64,000 bases of DNA, taken from positions 62,001-126,000 of the forward strand of contig JANYHT010000033.1 of assembly GCA_025358925.1 (NCBI GenBank), in the 5' to 3' direction. Each line of letters starts with the position of its first letter. Position 1 is the stretch's first letter. Position numbers and translations under genes: made by a program. The notes beneath the pieces were generated by a model. It did no database searches and had not been told where the DNA came from. It saw only the letters and a program-made list of their open reading frames with translations. This stretch comes from Gemmatimonadaceae bacterium. Lineage in GTDB: Bacteria; Gemmatimonadota; Gemmatimonadetes; Gemmatimonadales; Gemmatimonadaceae. Below, piece by piece: positions 45,399 to 54,825 of the stretch.

Positions 45399-46183
45399 AC
45401 GTGCCTACGCGTGGACCAATTGTCGTGAAGCTGGGCGGTCGCACACAGTCCGATCCAGCGTTACCCGCGGCACTCGTCGCGCTGTCTCGTGCAACGCGTG
45501 GCGGGGTCGTGATTGTGCACGGCGGCGGCGATCAGATTAGCCAGTTGCAACGAATGCGCGGCGAAGAACCACGCTTTGTTGGCGGACGCCGTGTGACCAC
45601 CGATACCGCGCTTGAACTCGTGCGCATGGTGTTGTCTGGATTGGCGAATAAACAGTTGGTGTCGGCACTCACCGCTGCGGGCGCTACAGCCGTTGGTATC
45701 TCCGGCGAAGACGCGTCGATGCTGCGTGCGACGCCGATTGATCGCGCAACGTTGGGACACGCCGGGTTGCCCGCGTTTGTCGACACGCGCCTTATCACGG
45801 CGCTGCTTACAGGGGGGTTTTTGCCGGTCATCTCACCAGTGGCCACACATGCCGATGCGACCATCGGCGGTGCGCTCAACGTGAACGGCGACGACGCCGC
45901 CGCCGCAATCGCCGCAGCGCTCGGTGCGGCCGAGCTGTTTTTACTCGCCGATGTAGCGGGCGTGTTTAACGCGGACAAGCAACGCATCGATATGCTCAGT
46001 ATCGATGACGCTCACGCGCTCGTGGCAGCCGGGGTGGCGGGAGGTGGTATGGCCGCGAAACTCGATGCCTGTGCTGCTGCCCTCGCTGGTGGCGTGCATC
46101 GCGTGCGCATCGGTGATCTCGCGGCGCTCACCGAACCGAATGCAGGAACCACCGTCGTTGCACCGCTGTCGATTTCTGTTTGA
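45395..46183 (+). CDS. argB: acetylglutamate kinase ArgB
   Basis: 262 residues of the amino-acid kinase family, phosphorylating N-acetylglutamate with ATP. VVKLGGRT holds the lysine, VIVHGGGDQI the glycine-rich loop, VNGDDAAAAIAAAL the nucleotide side and GGGMAAKLDA the second lysine. The N-terminal helix that makes hexameric, arginine-inhibited kinases is not apparent, so it is probably a dimer. GTG start overlaps the argC stop. Confidence 0.94.
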   Translation: MNVPTRGPIVVKLGGRTQSDPALPAALVALSRATRGGVVIVHGGGDQISQLQRMRGEEPRFVGGRRVTTDTALELVRMVLSGLANKQLVSALTAAGATAVGISGEDASMLRATPIDRATLGHAGLPAFVDTRLITALLTGGFLPVISPVATHADATIGGALNVNGDDAAAAIAAALGAAELFLLADVAGVFNADKQRIDMLSIDDAHALVAAGVAGGGMAAKLDACAAALAGGVHRVRIGDLAALTEPNAGTTVVAPLSISV

Positions 46184-46211
46184 CCCTCCATTTGATCAGG
46201 ACGCTTTTATC

Positions 46212-47459
46212 ATGACTCCGTCAACCATGTCCATGCCCGTCGTTCAAACGGCGTTCGTTCCGCCCGTTGCTGTTGCGCCGACACCGTCCGTGACGTCGCT
46301 ACCGGCTATTGTCGGCACCTATAAGCGGCAAGCGCCGGTCTTTGTGCGCGGTGAGGGCGTGTATATGTATGACGAACACGGCGCGCGCTATCTCGATTTC
46401 GTGGCGGGAATCGCCGTGAATGCACTCGGTCACGCGGATGCGGGCGTGCTACAGGCGATGCAGGAAGCGATGGCGACGGGATTGGTACACACGTCAAACC
46501 TGTATCGCACCGAGCCTGGCGAGACGCTGGCGCAATGGTTTGTCGACCACTCGTTTGCGTCGAGTGTTTTCTTCGCGAATTCTGGGGCCGAGGCAAACGA
46601 GGGTGCGTTTAAGTTTGCGCGGCGTTGGGCGCGCACCACCAATCATCAGGCAAAGCACGAGATTATCGCGCTGCGTGGTGCATTTCACGGGCGCATGCCG
46701 GGAACGCTCGCGGCCACGGATCGTCCGGCGTATCGCTTGCCGTTTCGTCCACTGATGGGCGGTGTGCGCATTGTTGAGCGCGACCTCGAAGAGCTGAAAG
46801 TGGTGCTTGATACCGAAACGGCTGCCGCCGTTATTGTCGAGCCGATTCAGGGTGAAGGTGGCGTGCGCGTTGTCGATCCCGCGTTTTTGCGTGGCCTTCG
46901 CGCGCTGACTCGTGAGCGAAACGTATTACTCATCCTCGATGAAATTCAGTGTGGCCTTGGACGGACGGGCTCATTCTTCGCGTACGAGCAGTTGGGATTT
47001 GAGCCGGACATGCTGACACTGGCCAAGCCGCTCGCCGCAGGTTTGCCGATGGGTGCAATTCTCGTCAACGAGACCGTTGCACAGTGCATTCAGCCTGGTG
47101 ATCACGGTACGACGTTTGGTGGTGGTCCGTTCATCGCGCACGTTGCCAATCACGTCGTGCAGCGTTTGTCCGATCCCGCGATGCTCGTACATGTGCGTGA
47201 GATAGGCGCGTGGTTTGGCGAACAGTTACAAGCGATGGCTGATCGCACTGGACGCGTACGCGCCATTCGCGGGACCGGGTTGATGTGGGGAATGGATGTG
47301 CACGAGTCGGCGGCGGCAATTATCCAGCGTTGCTTCAACAACGGACTACTGTTGGTCAGCGCTGGTGAACACACGTTGCGCTTCTTACCGCCACTGGTAA
47401 TCACGAAAGACGAATTGTCGCAGGGCCTCGCCATTTTGGAGACGGCCCTCGTCGGCTGA
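46212..47459 (+). CDS. argD: acetylornithine aminotransferase ArgD
   Basis: 415 residues, class III PLP aminotransferase. FANSGAEANEGAFKFAR, LRGAFHGRMPGTLAATD, ILDEIQCGLGRTG and the PLP lysine in LAKPLAAGLPMGA follow in order. The first 30 residues, rich in Pro and Val, look disordered and could begin later (the ATGs at 46212, 46227 and 46233 are in frame). It ends the argC-argB-argD run. Class III enzymes also serve succinyl-diaminopimelate, which cannot be separated by sequence. Confidence 0.93.
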   Translation: MTPSTMSMPVVQTAFVPPVAVAPTPSVTSLPAIVGTYKRQAPVFVRGEGVYMYDEHGARYLDFVAGIAVNALGHADAGVLQAMQEAMATGLVHTSNLYRTEPGETLAQWFVDHSFASSVFFANSGAEANEGAFKFARRWARTTNHQAKHEIIALRGAFHGRMPGTLAATDRPAYRLPFRPLMGGVRIVERDLEELKVVLDTETAAAVIVEPIQGEGGVRVVDPAFLRGLRALTRERNVLLILDEIQCGLGRTGSFFAYEQLGFEPDMLTLAKPLAAGLPMGAILVNETVAQCIQPGDHGTTFGGGPFIAHVANHVVQRLSDPAMLVHVREIGAWFGEQLQAMADRTGRVRAIRGTGLMWGMDVHESAAAIIQRCFNNGLLLVSAGEHTLRFLPPLVITKDELSQGLAILETALVG

Positions 47460-47471
47460 TCCGCAACGGTG

Positions 47472-47570
47472 GATGTTGGTTTTGTAGTTGTAGTTTTAGT
47501 TGTTGCAGTTCCCTAGTCCCCAATCCCTCTTCCCTCTGTATCTCCCTCCCCCATTCCGCGAACCCGATCC
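47472..47570. repeat. GT-rich then C-rich low-complexity tract before paiB
   Basis: Bases 47472-47510 are nearly all G and T. Bases 47511-47562 hold repeated runs of three to five C (CCC, CCCC, CCC, CCC, CCC, CCCCC). On the minus strand the C runs give several G-tracts with short loops, a G-quadruplex-type sequence. It spans the argD-paiB gap and the start of paiB. Confidence 0.7.
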
Positions 47571-48183
47571 CGCCGTGATGCTCGACTTCATCACGGCGCA
47601 TCCGTTCGGTGCGCTCGTGACCGGGTCGGCCGAACACGAGCTCTTCGCGACGCATTTGCCGCTGCTGCTTGATCGCACACGCGGTGTGCATGGTGTGCTG
47701 CAAGGACACATCGCACGCGCCAACTCGCACCATGCGCGCCTCTCGGATGCGTCCCCCGACGCGCTGGTGTTGTTCACCGGACCCGACGCGTATGTCAGTC
47801 CGAATTTTTATCCCACCAAGCAGCGGCATGGAAAAGTAGTGCCAACGTGGAATTACATCGCCGTGCATGTGTATGGAAAATTACGCTTTGTGGACGGCCG
47901 GGATTTCATGATGCAGCATCTCGACGCGCTTACCGATCAGCACGAAGGCAGTCAGCCGCACCCATGGGCGATGCACGATGCTCCACAAGATTTTCTCGAG
48001 CAGCTCGTGAAGTCCACCGTGGGTCTCGAAATCGAGATTACGCGACTCGAAGGAAAATGGAAGTTGAGCCAGAATCGATCGTCAGAAGACATCGACGGCG
48101 TGATTGATGGACTCGCGCAGTCGTCGTCCGCACATGAGCGTGAGATCGCGGCGCAGGTGCACGCGCATCGCCCGCAGCGATAG
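47500..48183 (+). CDS. PaiB-type FMN-binding protein
   Basis: About 215-227 residues. From LYLPPPFREPDPAVMLDFITAHPFGALVTG on it matches PaiB family proteins (FMN-binding negative regulators, split-barrel fold), with KVVPTWNYIAVHVYG and the C-terminal EGKWKLSQNRS. PaiB proteins begin MYxPPxF, so translation should begin at the CTG at 47536 or at the two TTG codons at 47500 and 47503; no ATG or GTG is available and no ribosome site is seen. The 5' part of the gene lies in a C-rich low-complexity tract. It follows argD by 40 bases. Confidence 0.85.
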   Translation: MLQFPSPQSLFPLYLPPPFREPDPAVMLDFITAHPFGALVTGSAEHELFATHLPLLLDRTRGVHGVLQGHIARANSHHARLSDASPDALVLFTGPDAYVSPNFYPTKQRHGKVVPTWNYIAVHVYGKLRFVDGRDFMMQHLDALTDQHEGSQPHPWAMHDAPQDFLEQLVKSTVGLEIEITRLEGKWKLSQNRSSEDIDGVIDGLAQSSSAHEREIAAQVHAHRPQR

Positions 48184-48482
48184 ACACGATTCATCCGCAA
48201 AAAAACTTTGCAGCATCCCTAGTGTGTTCGCGCGGAATGCACAATATTGCCGTCGCCTTCACGCGTCTCCGTGAACGGTGCGGGAACGAGACACGGCGAC
48301 GTGCGCGTGTTGGCAGCCGAGAATGTGTCGGCTCCGTGTGGCTCGCTCATCGGCGGTGTAGCACCTGTCCTGGCGCGTCGATCCGGCGGCGCGCACGAGA
48401 CCGGACAGGTGCCGCCGATTGAGTTTGTCCCACGCGTGTCACGTCTCAAATAAAGTGTTCGCGGCGCGCTAGCTTTCAATGC
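48184..48482. other. gene-free stretch with a 10-bp inverted repeat
   Basis: 299 bases between the PaiB-type gene and the phosphatase gene. It contains a perfect inverted repeat GCACCTGTCC (48361-48370) / GGACAGGTGC (48403-48412), 32 bases apart. A 68-codon frame (48247-48453) covers part of it but has no support by family or ribosome site. Confidence 0.55.
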
Positions 48483-50126
48483 ATGTCGATTCTCTCTGTG
48501 TTTCGAGTCACACGAGCTGTTGCGTACGGCATCACGTCGACGCTCGTCGTCAGCGCGTTCGTCGCGCTCCCACTGAGGGCGCAGTCGTCGAAAGCAACGC
48601 TCCCTCCAACGTTGCTCGTACAGATCACCGTCGACCAATTGCGCCCCGACTACTTCGATCGCTACGCGCCGCAACTCACCGGCGGTCTTGGTCGGCTGAT
48701 GCGCCAGGGCGCGCGTTTCACGAACGCGTATCATGATCACGCCACGACAGAAACGGCGCCCGGTCACGCGACATTGTGGTCGGGACGTTTTCCCTCGCAT
48801 ACGGGCGTGGTGCTCAACGAAATCGGAGTGGCGGACCCGCAGTCGCCGTTGCTATTTGGCCGTGGCGGCGGTGCGTCGCCGTATCGATTCCGAGGCTCGG
48901 CGTTGTTTGATTGGGTGCGCACGAACGATCAATTCAGTCGCGCCTTGTCAGTGTCGCGCAAGGATCGCGGTGCCATTCTGCCGCTCGGTCGCGCGAAGCA
49001 GGAAGTGTTTTGGTATTCGTTGGACGGACGTTTTACAACCAGTCACTACTATGCCGACACGCTGCCGAGCTGGGTGCAGCGCTTCAATGCGACCAACTTC
49101 ACGGCGAAGTATTTAGGCACGCAATGGAATACGTTGCTGCCCGCGTCTGAATATCCGGAGCGGGATAGCGTTGCCATTGAAAGCCAAGGAAAAGATTTCC
49201 TGTTTCCGCACACGCTCTCGGCCGACCAACGCGCGGGCACGTTTGACTTCACGGAGTTTCCGTGGATGGACGACGTGACGGTTGATCTGGCACTGGCTGG
49301 CGTAACGGCAATGGAGTTGGGCAAAGGGCCAACGATCGATGTGCTCGCAGTGTCCTTGTCGACCACGGACGCCGTCGGGCATCGCTACGGGCCGGACTCG
49401 CGCGAGCTGCACGATCAGGTGTTGCGCGTTGATCGTGCGTTGGGTCGACTCATCGATTCCCTGTACAAATTGCGTGACTCCACGCGCATTGTTTTCGCAC
49501 TCGGTGCCGATCATGGGGTGGCCCCATTTCCTGAATTGCATTTTGCGGGCACTGATCCTGACCGCGGGCGTGTAGACCCGCGTCCCGTGATTGATTCGGC
49601 GCGAAGTGCATTGGCCGCGCGCGGCGTGGAAGGTGATGCGCTGTTGTTGCAGTCCGGTATCATCTCGCTCGACCGCGCACGGCTTGCTATGCGCGGGGTG
49701 AATGCTGATTCGGTCGTGGAATCCGTTCGCCGTGCGATGTTGCAACGCCACGGTGTGCTGCGGGTGGATCGCGTACCGCAGCTGGCCGCGTCCGCTGCGC
49801 GCGGTGACAAAATTGCGCGACGCTGGCTGCATTCGGTGCCGCCCGATTTGCACGCGGTGCTCACGGTCACATTGGAGCCGTATTTTTATTGGTATACCAC
49901 CCGATACGCGACGCACGGCACGCCGCATGATTACGACGCGCACATTCCGATGTTGTTTATGGGACCGATGTTTGTGCCAGGCACGTATACCGGTCCGGTG
50001 CGCTCAGTCGACATCGCGCCGACGTTGGCGGCCGCAATTGGCATTGAGCCGACAGAACCCGTTGATGGTCGCGTGCTCACGGAAGCGCTGCGGAGCAAAT
50101 CTCGCCAGAAGACGTCCAAACCCTGA
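48483..50126 (+). CDS. exported alkaline phosphatase-family protein (PafA-like)
   Basis: 547 residues. Signal peptide ends at LPLRAQ (about 34). The metal-binding ITVDQLRPDYFDRY (Asp51) and the nucleophile region HATTETAPGHATL, with Thr91 at the nucleophile place, are typical of PafA-type phosphomonoesterases, which use Thr. LSTTDAVGHRYGP gives the second metal site (Asp-x-x-x-His), FALGADHGVAPFPE the third (Asp-His), and YDAHIPMLFMGP the last. It would release phosphate from esters in the periplasm. Promoter is not obvious. Confidence 0.9.
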   Translation: MSILSVFRVTRAVAYGITSTLVVSAFVALPLRAQSSKATLPPTLLVQITVDQLRPDYFDRYAPQLTGGLGRLMRQGARFTNAYHDHATTETAPGHATLWSGRFPSHTGVVLNEIGVADPQSPLLFGRGGGASPYRFRGSALFDWVRTNDQFSRALSVSRKDRGAILPLGRAKQEVFWYSLDGRFTTSHYYADTLPSWVQRFNATNFTAKYLGTQWNTLLPASEYPERDSVAIESQGKDFLFPHTLSADQRAGTFDFTEFPWMDDVTVDLALAGVTAMELGKGPTIDVLAVSLSTTDAVGHRYGPDSRELHDQVLRVDRALGRLIDSLYKLRDSTRIVFALGADHGVAPFPELHFAGTDPDRGRVDPRPVIDSARSALAARGVEGDALLLQSGIISLDRARLAMRGVNADSVVESVRRAMLQRHGVLRVDRVPQLAASAARGDKIARRWLHSVPPDLHAVLTVTLEPYFYWYTTRYATHGTPHDYDAHIPMLFMGPMFVPGTYTGPVRSVDIAPTLAAAIGIEPTEPVDGRVLTEALRSKSRQKTSKP

Positions 50127-50159
50127 CGCACCAGCGCCGTTCGCGTGCATACTTCCCCT

Positions 50160-50780
50160 ATGAGTGCGCATGACGACAAATCGCCGTCCCACTTGCATCG
50201 CGCGTTCGACGAACTGCGCTTCGGTTCGTCGCGCACGTTGAATTTGCGCGCTTTGCAACCCACGGCCATGCAAGCGACAGATCTCGCTGAGCGTTGGTTG
50301 CGCTTTCAGCAGGTGCAGGGAGCACGTGAGGCGTTGGTGATCACTGGGCGTGGCAATCGGAGCATTGAGGGCTTCTCGCCGGTGCGCGAGGCGATCGTGA
50401 AGCTGCTGCCTTCGTTGCGCCGTCGTAATGTGCTCAGCACGTTTGCCGAACATACCCCGGGCTCGTTTACGGTGACGTTCGCGTCGGTGCGGGCGCTGTT
50501 CGAAGCGCCGAAACGACGTCGTGAAAAAACGTCGCCGGAAAAACCGATCACTCCGGCATCACTCGCAGCGCTCGATCAGCAAACGCGATTTGCCCTGCAA
50601 GATGTTGCGGTGGCCATGCTCGCGTCGCTTGGCGTAGATGCACCGTCGCGAGACATGATTGATGACGAAATGTGCCGGCAGTTTGCGCAGATAAGCGCGG
50701 CGTTGCCGCCGGGACCGGATAAGGAGGCGCTGTTGCAGCAGGCTGCGCAGCGCGCGTTGGAGGAGTTCGAGTTGGGGTGA
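50160..50780 (+). CDS. Smr-domain protein
   Basis: 206 residues. Residues about 25-110 form an Smr (small MutS-related) domain: LNLRALQPTAMQATDLAERWL, then ALVITGRGNRSIEGFSPVREAI and HTPGSFTVTF. The usual LDLHG start reads LNLRA, so the His of the LDxHG motif is missing, but the GRGNxS loop is kept. Smr domains act as nucleases on branched DNA or on RNA. The C-terminal half is a helical, alanine-rich segment of unknown function. It begins 33 bases after the phosphatase stop. Confidence 0.83.
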   Translation: MSAHDDKSPSHLHRAFDELRFGSSRTLNLRALQPTAMQATDLAERWLRFQQVQGAREALVITGRGNRSIEGFSPVREAIVKLLPSLRRRNVLSTFAEHTPGSFTVTFASVRALFEAPKRRREKTSPEKPITPASLAALDQQTRFALQDVAVAMLASLGVDAPSRDMIDDEMCRQFAQISAALPPGPDKEALLQQAAQRALEEFELG

Positions 50781-50876
50781 GGGGTACGAGACGCGGGTGG
50801 GAATGCTGGGGGAACTACTTATTAAACGTGATCAAGGCGACGCAAGACGCTCACATTAAATCAGATCGACAGACGC

Positions 50877-51311
50877 ATGCAAGCAGAACTTGATAAACGG
50901 TGGGTCACCGCAGCGTTTTATGCTGTAATCGGTTGCTTCGTTGCCTCTGTGCTTTTCGTGATTCCGCAAGTGAATCGGCTTATCAGCCCGGCTGCGTCTC
51001 CGTACATCGCGACAATACTCATCGCGATACCGATCCTCACGATACTTGTGCTCGTCGTCGTGATTTGCACAGGCAAGGGACGCTTCTTTTTTCCAATGCC
51101 GTTTATGAAACCAGACAATGGACTCGCGCTGGTGCTTTTCGCCTTTGTCACGAATGAGGGCTTCGCATCAATTTTTACGGTGCGCGCTTTTCCGTGGATG
51201 CGATACATTGGAAAGAATTTGTTTTTTCCCGCACTGGCGGTGCTCACGATGTTTTTGCTGTCCTATTGGCAACGTCGCCCTAGCCGAACGATGACCGAAA
51301 ATCAGCTTTGA
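50877..51311 (+). CDS. four-helix membrane protein
   Basis: 144 residues with hydrophobic segments at about 10-32, 42-64, 78-98 and 110-130, an acidic start (MQAELDKRW) and a basic, polar C-terminus. No family recognised. It has a lower GC content and more AT-rich codons than its neighbours (many Ile and Phe codons ending in T), so it could be acquired DNA. No clear ribosome site; the ATG is the only early one. Confidence 0.6.
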   Translation: MQAELDKRWVTAAFYAVIGCFVASVLFVIPQVNRLISPAASPYIATILIAIPILTILVLVVVICTGKGRFFFPMPFMKPDNGLALVLFAFVTNEGFASIFTVRAFPWMRYIGKNLFFPALAVLTMFLLSYWQRRPSRTMTENQL

Positions 51312-51491
51312 GCGTGACGTGGCGTGGTAATAGCAGTGCGGTTCTCTCGCAGTTGAGCACACAATGCTGGAAATGAAATGCAAAAAGTGACACACCCTTG
51401 CCTAACGCACTGCTAGTCGGCAGCGTCAGCAGACCTGTACTACATCCGCGTGATTCACAGTCACGCGCCCGCCTCTTATCGCCCGTTGATC

Positions 51492-53690
51492 ATGCCATTC
51501 GCCCAAGAAAGGCGTACGTTTCTGTTCGTGCCGCGCCTCGCACTGCTCGCGGTGTTGTCAGGTGCCGTTGCCGGAGCGCAAGCGCCGAAGCCGACTGCAA
51601 CTGCATCCACCACGCAACGCAAGCTCCCCGGCTTCAGCCCAAAATCCGCCACCGAACAACGTCGTCTCGAGAAAGACGCCGTGAGCGGTCCCGAACCGCT
51701 CCGCGCCGAAGCACACTCGGCCGTCTTGTCGAAAGAGCCACACATCGCGGGTACGCCAGCGCAAGCGCGCACACGCGACTACGTCATCGATCAGATGAAA
51801 GCGATGGGCCTCGAGACCGAAGTGCGCACATACGACGTGTGGTTACCGCATGCGACGAGCGTGAAAATTACGCGCATCGGCAAACGAGACACCACGGTGC
51901 TCGATTTGTCGGAGCCGCCAATTCCAGGTGACCCCGCAACGGCGCTTCCGCAGTATCTCACCGTGAATGGGTCAAGTGGCGCGGGCGTCGGTCAAGGCGA
52001 AGTGGTGTTCGTCAACTACGGCCTCATCGAAGACTACGCCGTTCTTGATTCACTCGGTGTGTCGGTGAAAGGCAAAGTGGTGCTAGCACGATATGGTCGC
52101 AGCTTTCGCGGCATCAAAGCACGCGAGGCGGAAAAGCGCGGCGCGGTGGGCGTGCTGATTTATACGGATCCCGCTGACGACGGTTTCGCGCGCGGCGACG
52201 TGTATCCAGACGGTCCTATGCGACCGATGCGTGGCGTGCAACGCGGGAGCGTCTACAACGGCACCGGTGATCCACTCACGCCCGGATACGCAAGCAAGCC
52301 GGGCGCACCACGGCTGACGCCATCGCAAACATCGCTACCGAAAATTCCGGTGGTACCGATCAGCGCGGCGAACGCGCAATTGCTATTCGATCAAGTGCGC
52401 GGCACCAACATTCCCGTTGGCTGGCAGGGTGGCATTGGTTTGCGCTATCACGTCGGGCCGGGCCCAGCGCAAGTGAAAGTGGACGTCACCACTGATGCTG
52501 CAACCAACGGCACCAAACAAATCTTCAACACATTAGGCTATTTGCGTGGCAGTGAATTTCCCGATCAGTATGTCTACATCGGTGGACATCGAGACGGATG
52601 GGGACCAGGTGCGGCCGACAACATCAGCGGCACGGTAAGCATCCTCGAAGCTGCGCGCTCAATGTCCGATATGGCAAAAGCCGGATGGCGTCCGAAGCGC
52701 ACCATAGTGTTCGCGACGTGGGACGCGGAAGAGTGGGGTTTGGTAGGCAGCACGGAGTACGTTGAAGAAGATTCACTTCGCTTGCAAAAGGGTGCCGTCG
52801 CGTACTTCAACCAAGACGTATCCGCACAAGGCAGCGCGTTTGGTGGCGGCGGATCACCGTCGTTGCGCAGCACATTGCGCGACGTGTTGCGTGGTGTACC
52901 AGATCCAAAAACGAAGGGCACCGTGTACGACGCATGGCGCGCTGCGAGTGGCATCAAGAGCGACACGATCGAACCGAACATGGGTGATCCCGGCGGCGGC
53001 AGCGATTTTGCCGGCTTCTACAATCACTTAGGCATTCCGATCGCCGAATGGGGTTTTGGCGGCCCGGCCGGCACGTATCACTCGGCGTATGACACCCACG
53101 CGTGGATGCAAAAGTTTGGCGATCCGGGTTTCCAATATCATGCAACGTCGGCGCGCATTGTCGCCGCCATGGCGCTGCGGGTGGCGGATGCCGACATCCT
53201 CCCGTACGACTACGTCGAGTTTGCGCGCACGATGCAAAAATATCTGGCGCCGATGCAGCGAGCGTTTGCCGCGCGCAAATGGGAAGTAGCCGCAATCACC
53301 CCGTTGGCCGCTGCTATCGCGCGCCTCGAACGTGTCTCGGTGACCTTCGCGACGTCGCGCGACGTCGCGCTCAAAAGCGAGCTGTCACATGACGCACGTG
53401 AGGCGACCAATCAAGCGTTGCTCAAAGTCGAACGCGCCTTCGCGCGGCCAAGCGGGTTGAAGAGTCGGCCGTGGTACCGGTCGCTGATTTATGCGGCGGA
53501 CGTCGACAACGGGTATTCGACGATGAACTTCCCGGGAGTGAACGAGGCCGTACGCGCGGGAGACCAAGCAGGCGCGAAGGAAGAGTTGGTGGACTTGACG
53601 ATGCGCTTTGGAAAGGCGGCTGATGCCGTCGATGAAGCGCGTCGTGCGATGGTGATGTCGCCCGCGACGGGGGCTCCGAAAAAGAAGTGA
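51492..53690 (+). CDS. exported M28 metallopeptidase (PSMA/glutamate carboxypeptidase II type)
   Basis: 732 residues, similar in length and domain order to glutamate carboxypeptidase II: signal peptide (about 1-30), PA (protease-associated) domain around 150-320 (VFVNYGLIEDY, GKVVLARYGRSFRGIKAREAEKRGAVG), M28 zinc catalytic domain, and a C-terminal helical transferrin-receptor-like dimer domain (about 590-720). Zinc ligands are seen in GGHRDGWGPGAADN (His, Asp), DAEEWGLVGS (Glu pair), GDPGGGSDFAGF (Asp) and GTYHSAYDTH (His). It cleaves peptides in the periplasm. The ATG at 51492 precedes the signal peptide. Confidence 0.93.
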   Translation: MPFAQERRTFLFVPRLALLAVLSGAVAGAQAPKPTATASTTQRKLPGFSPKSATEQRRLEKDAVSGPEPLRAEAHSAVLSKEPHIAGTPAQARTRDYVIDQMKAMGLETEVRTYDVWLPHATSVKITRIGKRDTTVLDLSEPPIPGDPATALPQYLTVNGSSGAGVGQGEVVFVNYGLIEDYAVLDSLGVSVKGKVVLARYGRSFRGIKAREAEKRGAVGVLIYTDPADDGFARGDVYPDGPMRPMRGVQRGSVYNGTGDPLTPGYASKPGAPRLTPSQTSLPKIPVVPISAANAQLLFDQVRGTNIPVGWQGGIGLRYHVGPGPAQVKVDVTTDAATNGTKQIFNTLGYLRGSEFPDQYVYIGGHRDGWGPGAADNISGTVSILEAARSMSDMAKAGWRPKRTIVFATWDAEEWGLVGSTEYVEEDSLRLQKGAVAYFNQDVSAQGSAFGGGGSPSLRSTLRDVLRGVPDPKTKGTVYDAWRAASGIKSDTIEPNMGDPGGGSDFAGFYNHLGIPIAEWGFGGPAGTYHSAYDTHAWMQKFGDPGFQYHATSARIVAAMALRVADADILPYDYVEFARTMQKYLAPMQRAFAARKWEVAAITPLAAAIARLERVSVTFATSRDVALKSELSHDAREATNQALLKVERAFARPSGLKSRPWYRSLIYAADVDNGYSTMNFPGVNEAVRAGDQAGAKEELVDLTMRFGKAADAVDEARRAMVMSPATGAPKKK

Positions 53691-54799
53691 TGATTCAGGT
53701 AGACGACCCGCGATACGCGCGACAGCATGTCTTGCGAGGGTTTGGTCGCGCTGGACAAGAACGACTGGCCGCCGCGCGCGTGCTGATTGTTGGTGCGGGT
53801 GGGTTGGGTTCTCCGGCGGCGCTCTATCTCGCGGCCGCCGGAGTTGGTGCGCTTACGTTAGTAGATGCGGACGTGGTGGATCTCACCAACTTGCATCGAC
53901 AACTGTTGTACGGCACACGTGACGTGGGTCGGCCAAAGCTCGACGCCGCACGCGACCGTTTGCAGGACGTGAATCCGCAGGTGGACGTGACCACGCACCA
54001 TGTTCGCATGAATGCGAGCAACGCGTTCTCGTTGGTGCAGGGACACGATGTGGTGATTGATGCGACGGATAATTTTCCGGCGCGCTATGCGATCAACGAC
54101 GCGTGCGTCGCACTCGATACCGAATTTGTCTACGGGAGTGTGGCGCGCTTTCAAGCGCAAGTGAGTGTCTTTGCCGCAGCAACAGGTCCGTGTTATCGCT
54201 GTCTCTTTCCCGAGGCGCCAGCGCTGGGTGCTGTTCCCACATGTGCGGAAGAAGGCGTGCTGGGTGTCGTGCCCGGTATTGTCGGACTGCACCAGGCATT
54301 GGAAGCGATCAAATTGATCACAGGCATTGGCACGCCGTTGATTGGTCAACTGTTGTTGCTGGATTTGTTATCCAACGACTCGCAACGCATCGCGCTTGCA
54401 AAGCGCGACGATTGTTCTGTGTGTAGCCTGGTCGCACGTTCCGAACGCCAAACCTCTACTCTTACAACGCGCACGATGACCAGTCCGGATATCACCGTCA
54501 CAGACCTTGCTGCGCGTATGGCACGCGGTGATGCGCTGACCGTGCTCGATGTGCGTGAGCAATGGGAATACGATACCGCGCATCTCGCAGGAAGCGTACT
54601 GATCCCGCTTTCTACACTGGCCGATGCCGTGAACACGCTGAACCGCGATGCGGCGTATGTCGTGCTCTGTCATCATGGTATGCGTAGCGAGATGGCAGCG
54701 GGCTGGATGCGTGCGCACGGTTTTTCGAACGTGACGAACATGATCGGCGGCATTGATGCGTGGAGTACGTCAGTCGATACGACCGTGCCGCGCTACTAG
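53690..54799 (+). CDS. moeZ: MoeB/ThiF-type adenylyltransferase fused to rhodanese (MoeZ-like)
   Basis: 369 residues. The N-terminal 240 residues are an E1-like enzyme: VLIVGAGGLGSPAALYLAAAG (ATP), DVVDLTNLHRQ, VIDATDNFPARY, and a CxxC zinc pair in CYRCLF and CSVC. After a short linker a rhodanese domain (about 265-365) has the sulfur-carrying Cys in VVLCHHGMRS. Such fusions activate and sulfurate ubiquitin-like sulfur carriers for molybdopterin, thiamine or cysteine synthesis. GTG at 53687 and ATG at 53690 are both possible; the ATG overlaps the M28 stop by one base. Confidence 0.92.
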   Translation: MIQVDDPRYARQHVLRGFGRAGQERLAAARVLIVGAGGLGSPAALYLAAAGVGALTLVDADVVDLTNLHRQLLYGTRDVGRPKLDAARDRLQDVNPQVDVTTHHVRMNASNAFSLVQGHDVVIDATDNFPARYAINDACVALDTEFVYGSVARFQAQVSVFAAATGPCYRCLFPEAPALGAVPTCAEEGVLGVVPGIVGLHQALEAIKLITGIGTPLIGQLLLLDLLSNDSQRIALAKRDDCSVCSLVARSERQTSTLTTRTMTSPDITVTDLAARMARGDALTVLDVREQWEYDTAHLAGSVLIPLSTLADAVNTLNRDAAYVVLCHHGMRSEMAAGWMRAHGFSNVTNMIGGIDAWSTSVDTTVPRY

Positions 54800-54825
54800 A
54801 CAATCGGCATTATAAATTGGTTACC

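Noticed and set aside
48219-48800. 193-codon minus-strand frame covering the gap before the phosphatase
   Set aside because: Most of it is antisense to the phosphatase signal and metal site; Arg-rich, no motif, no ribosome site.
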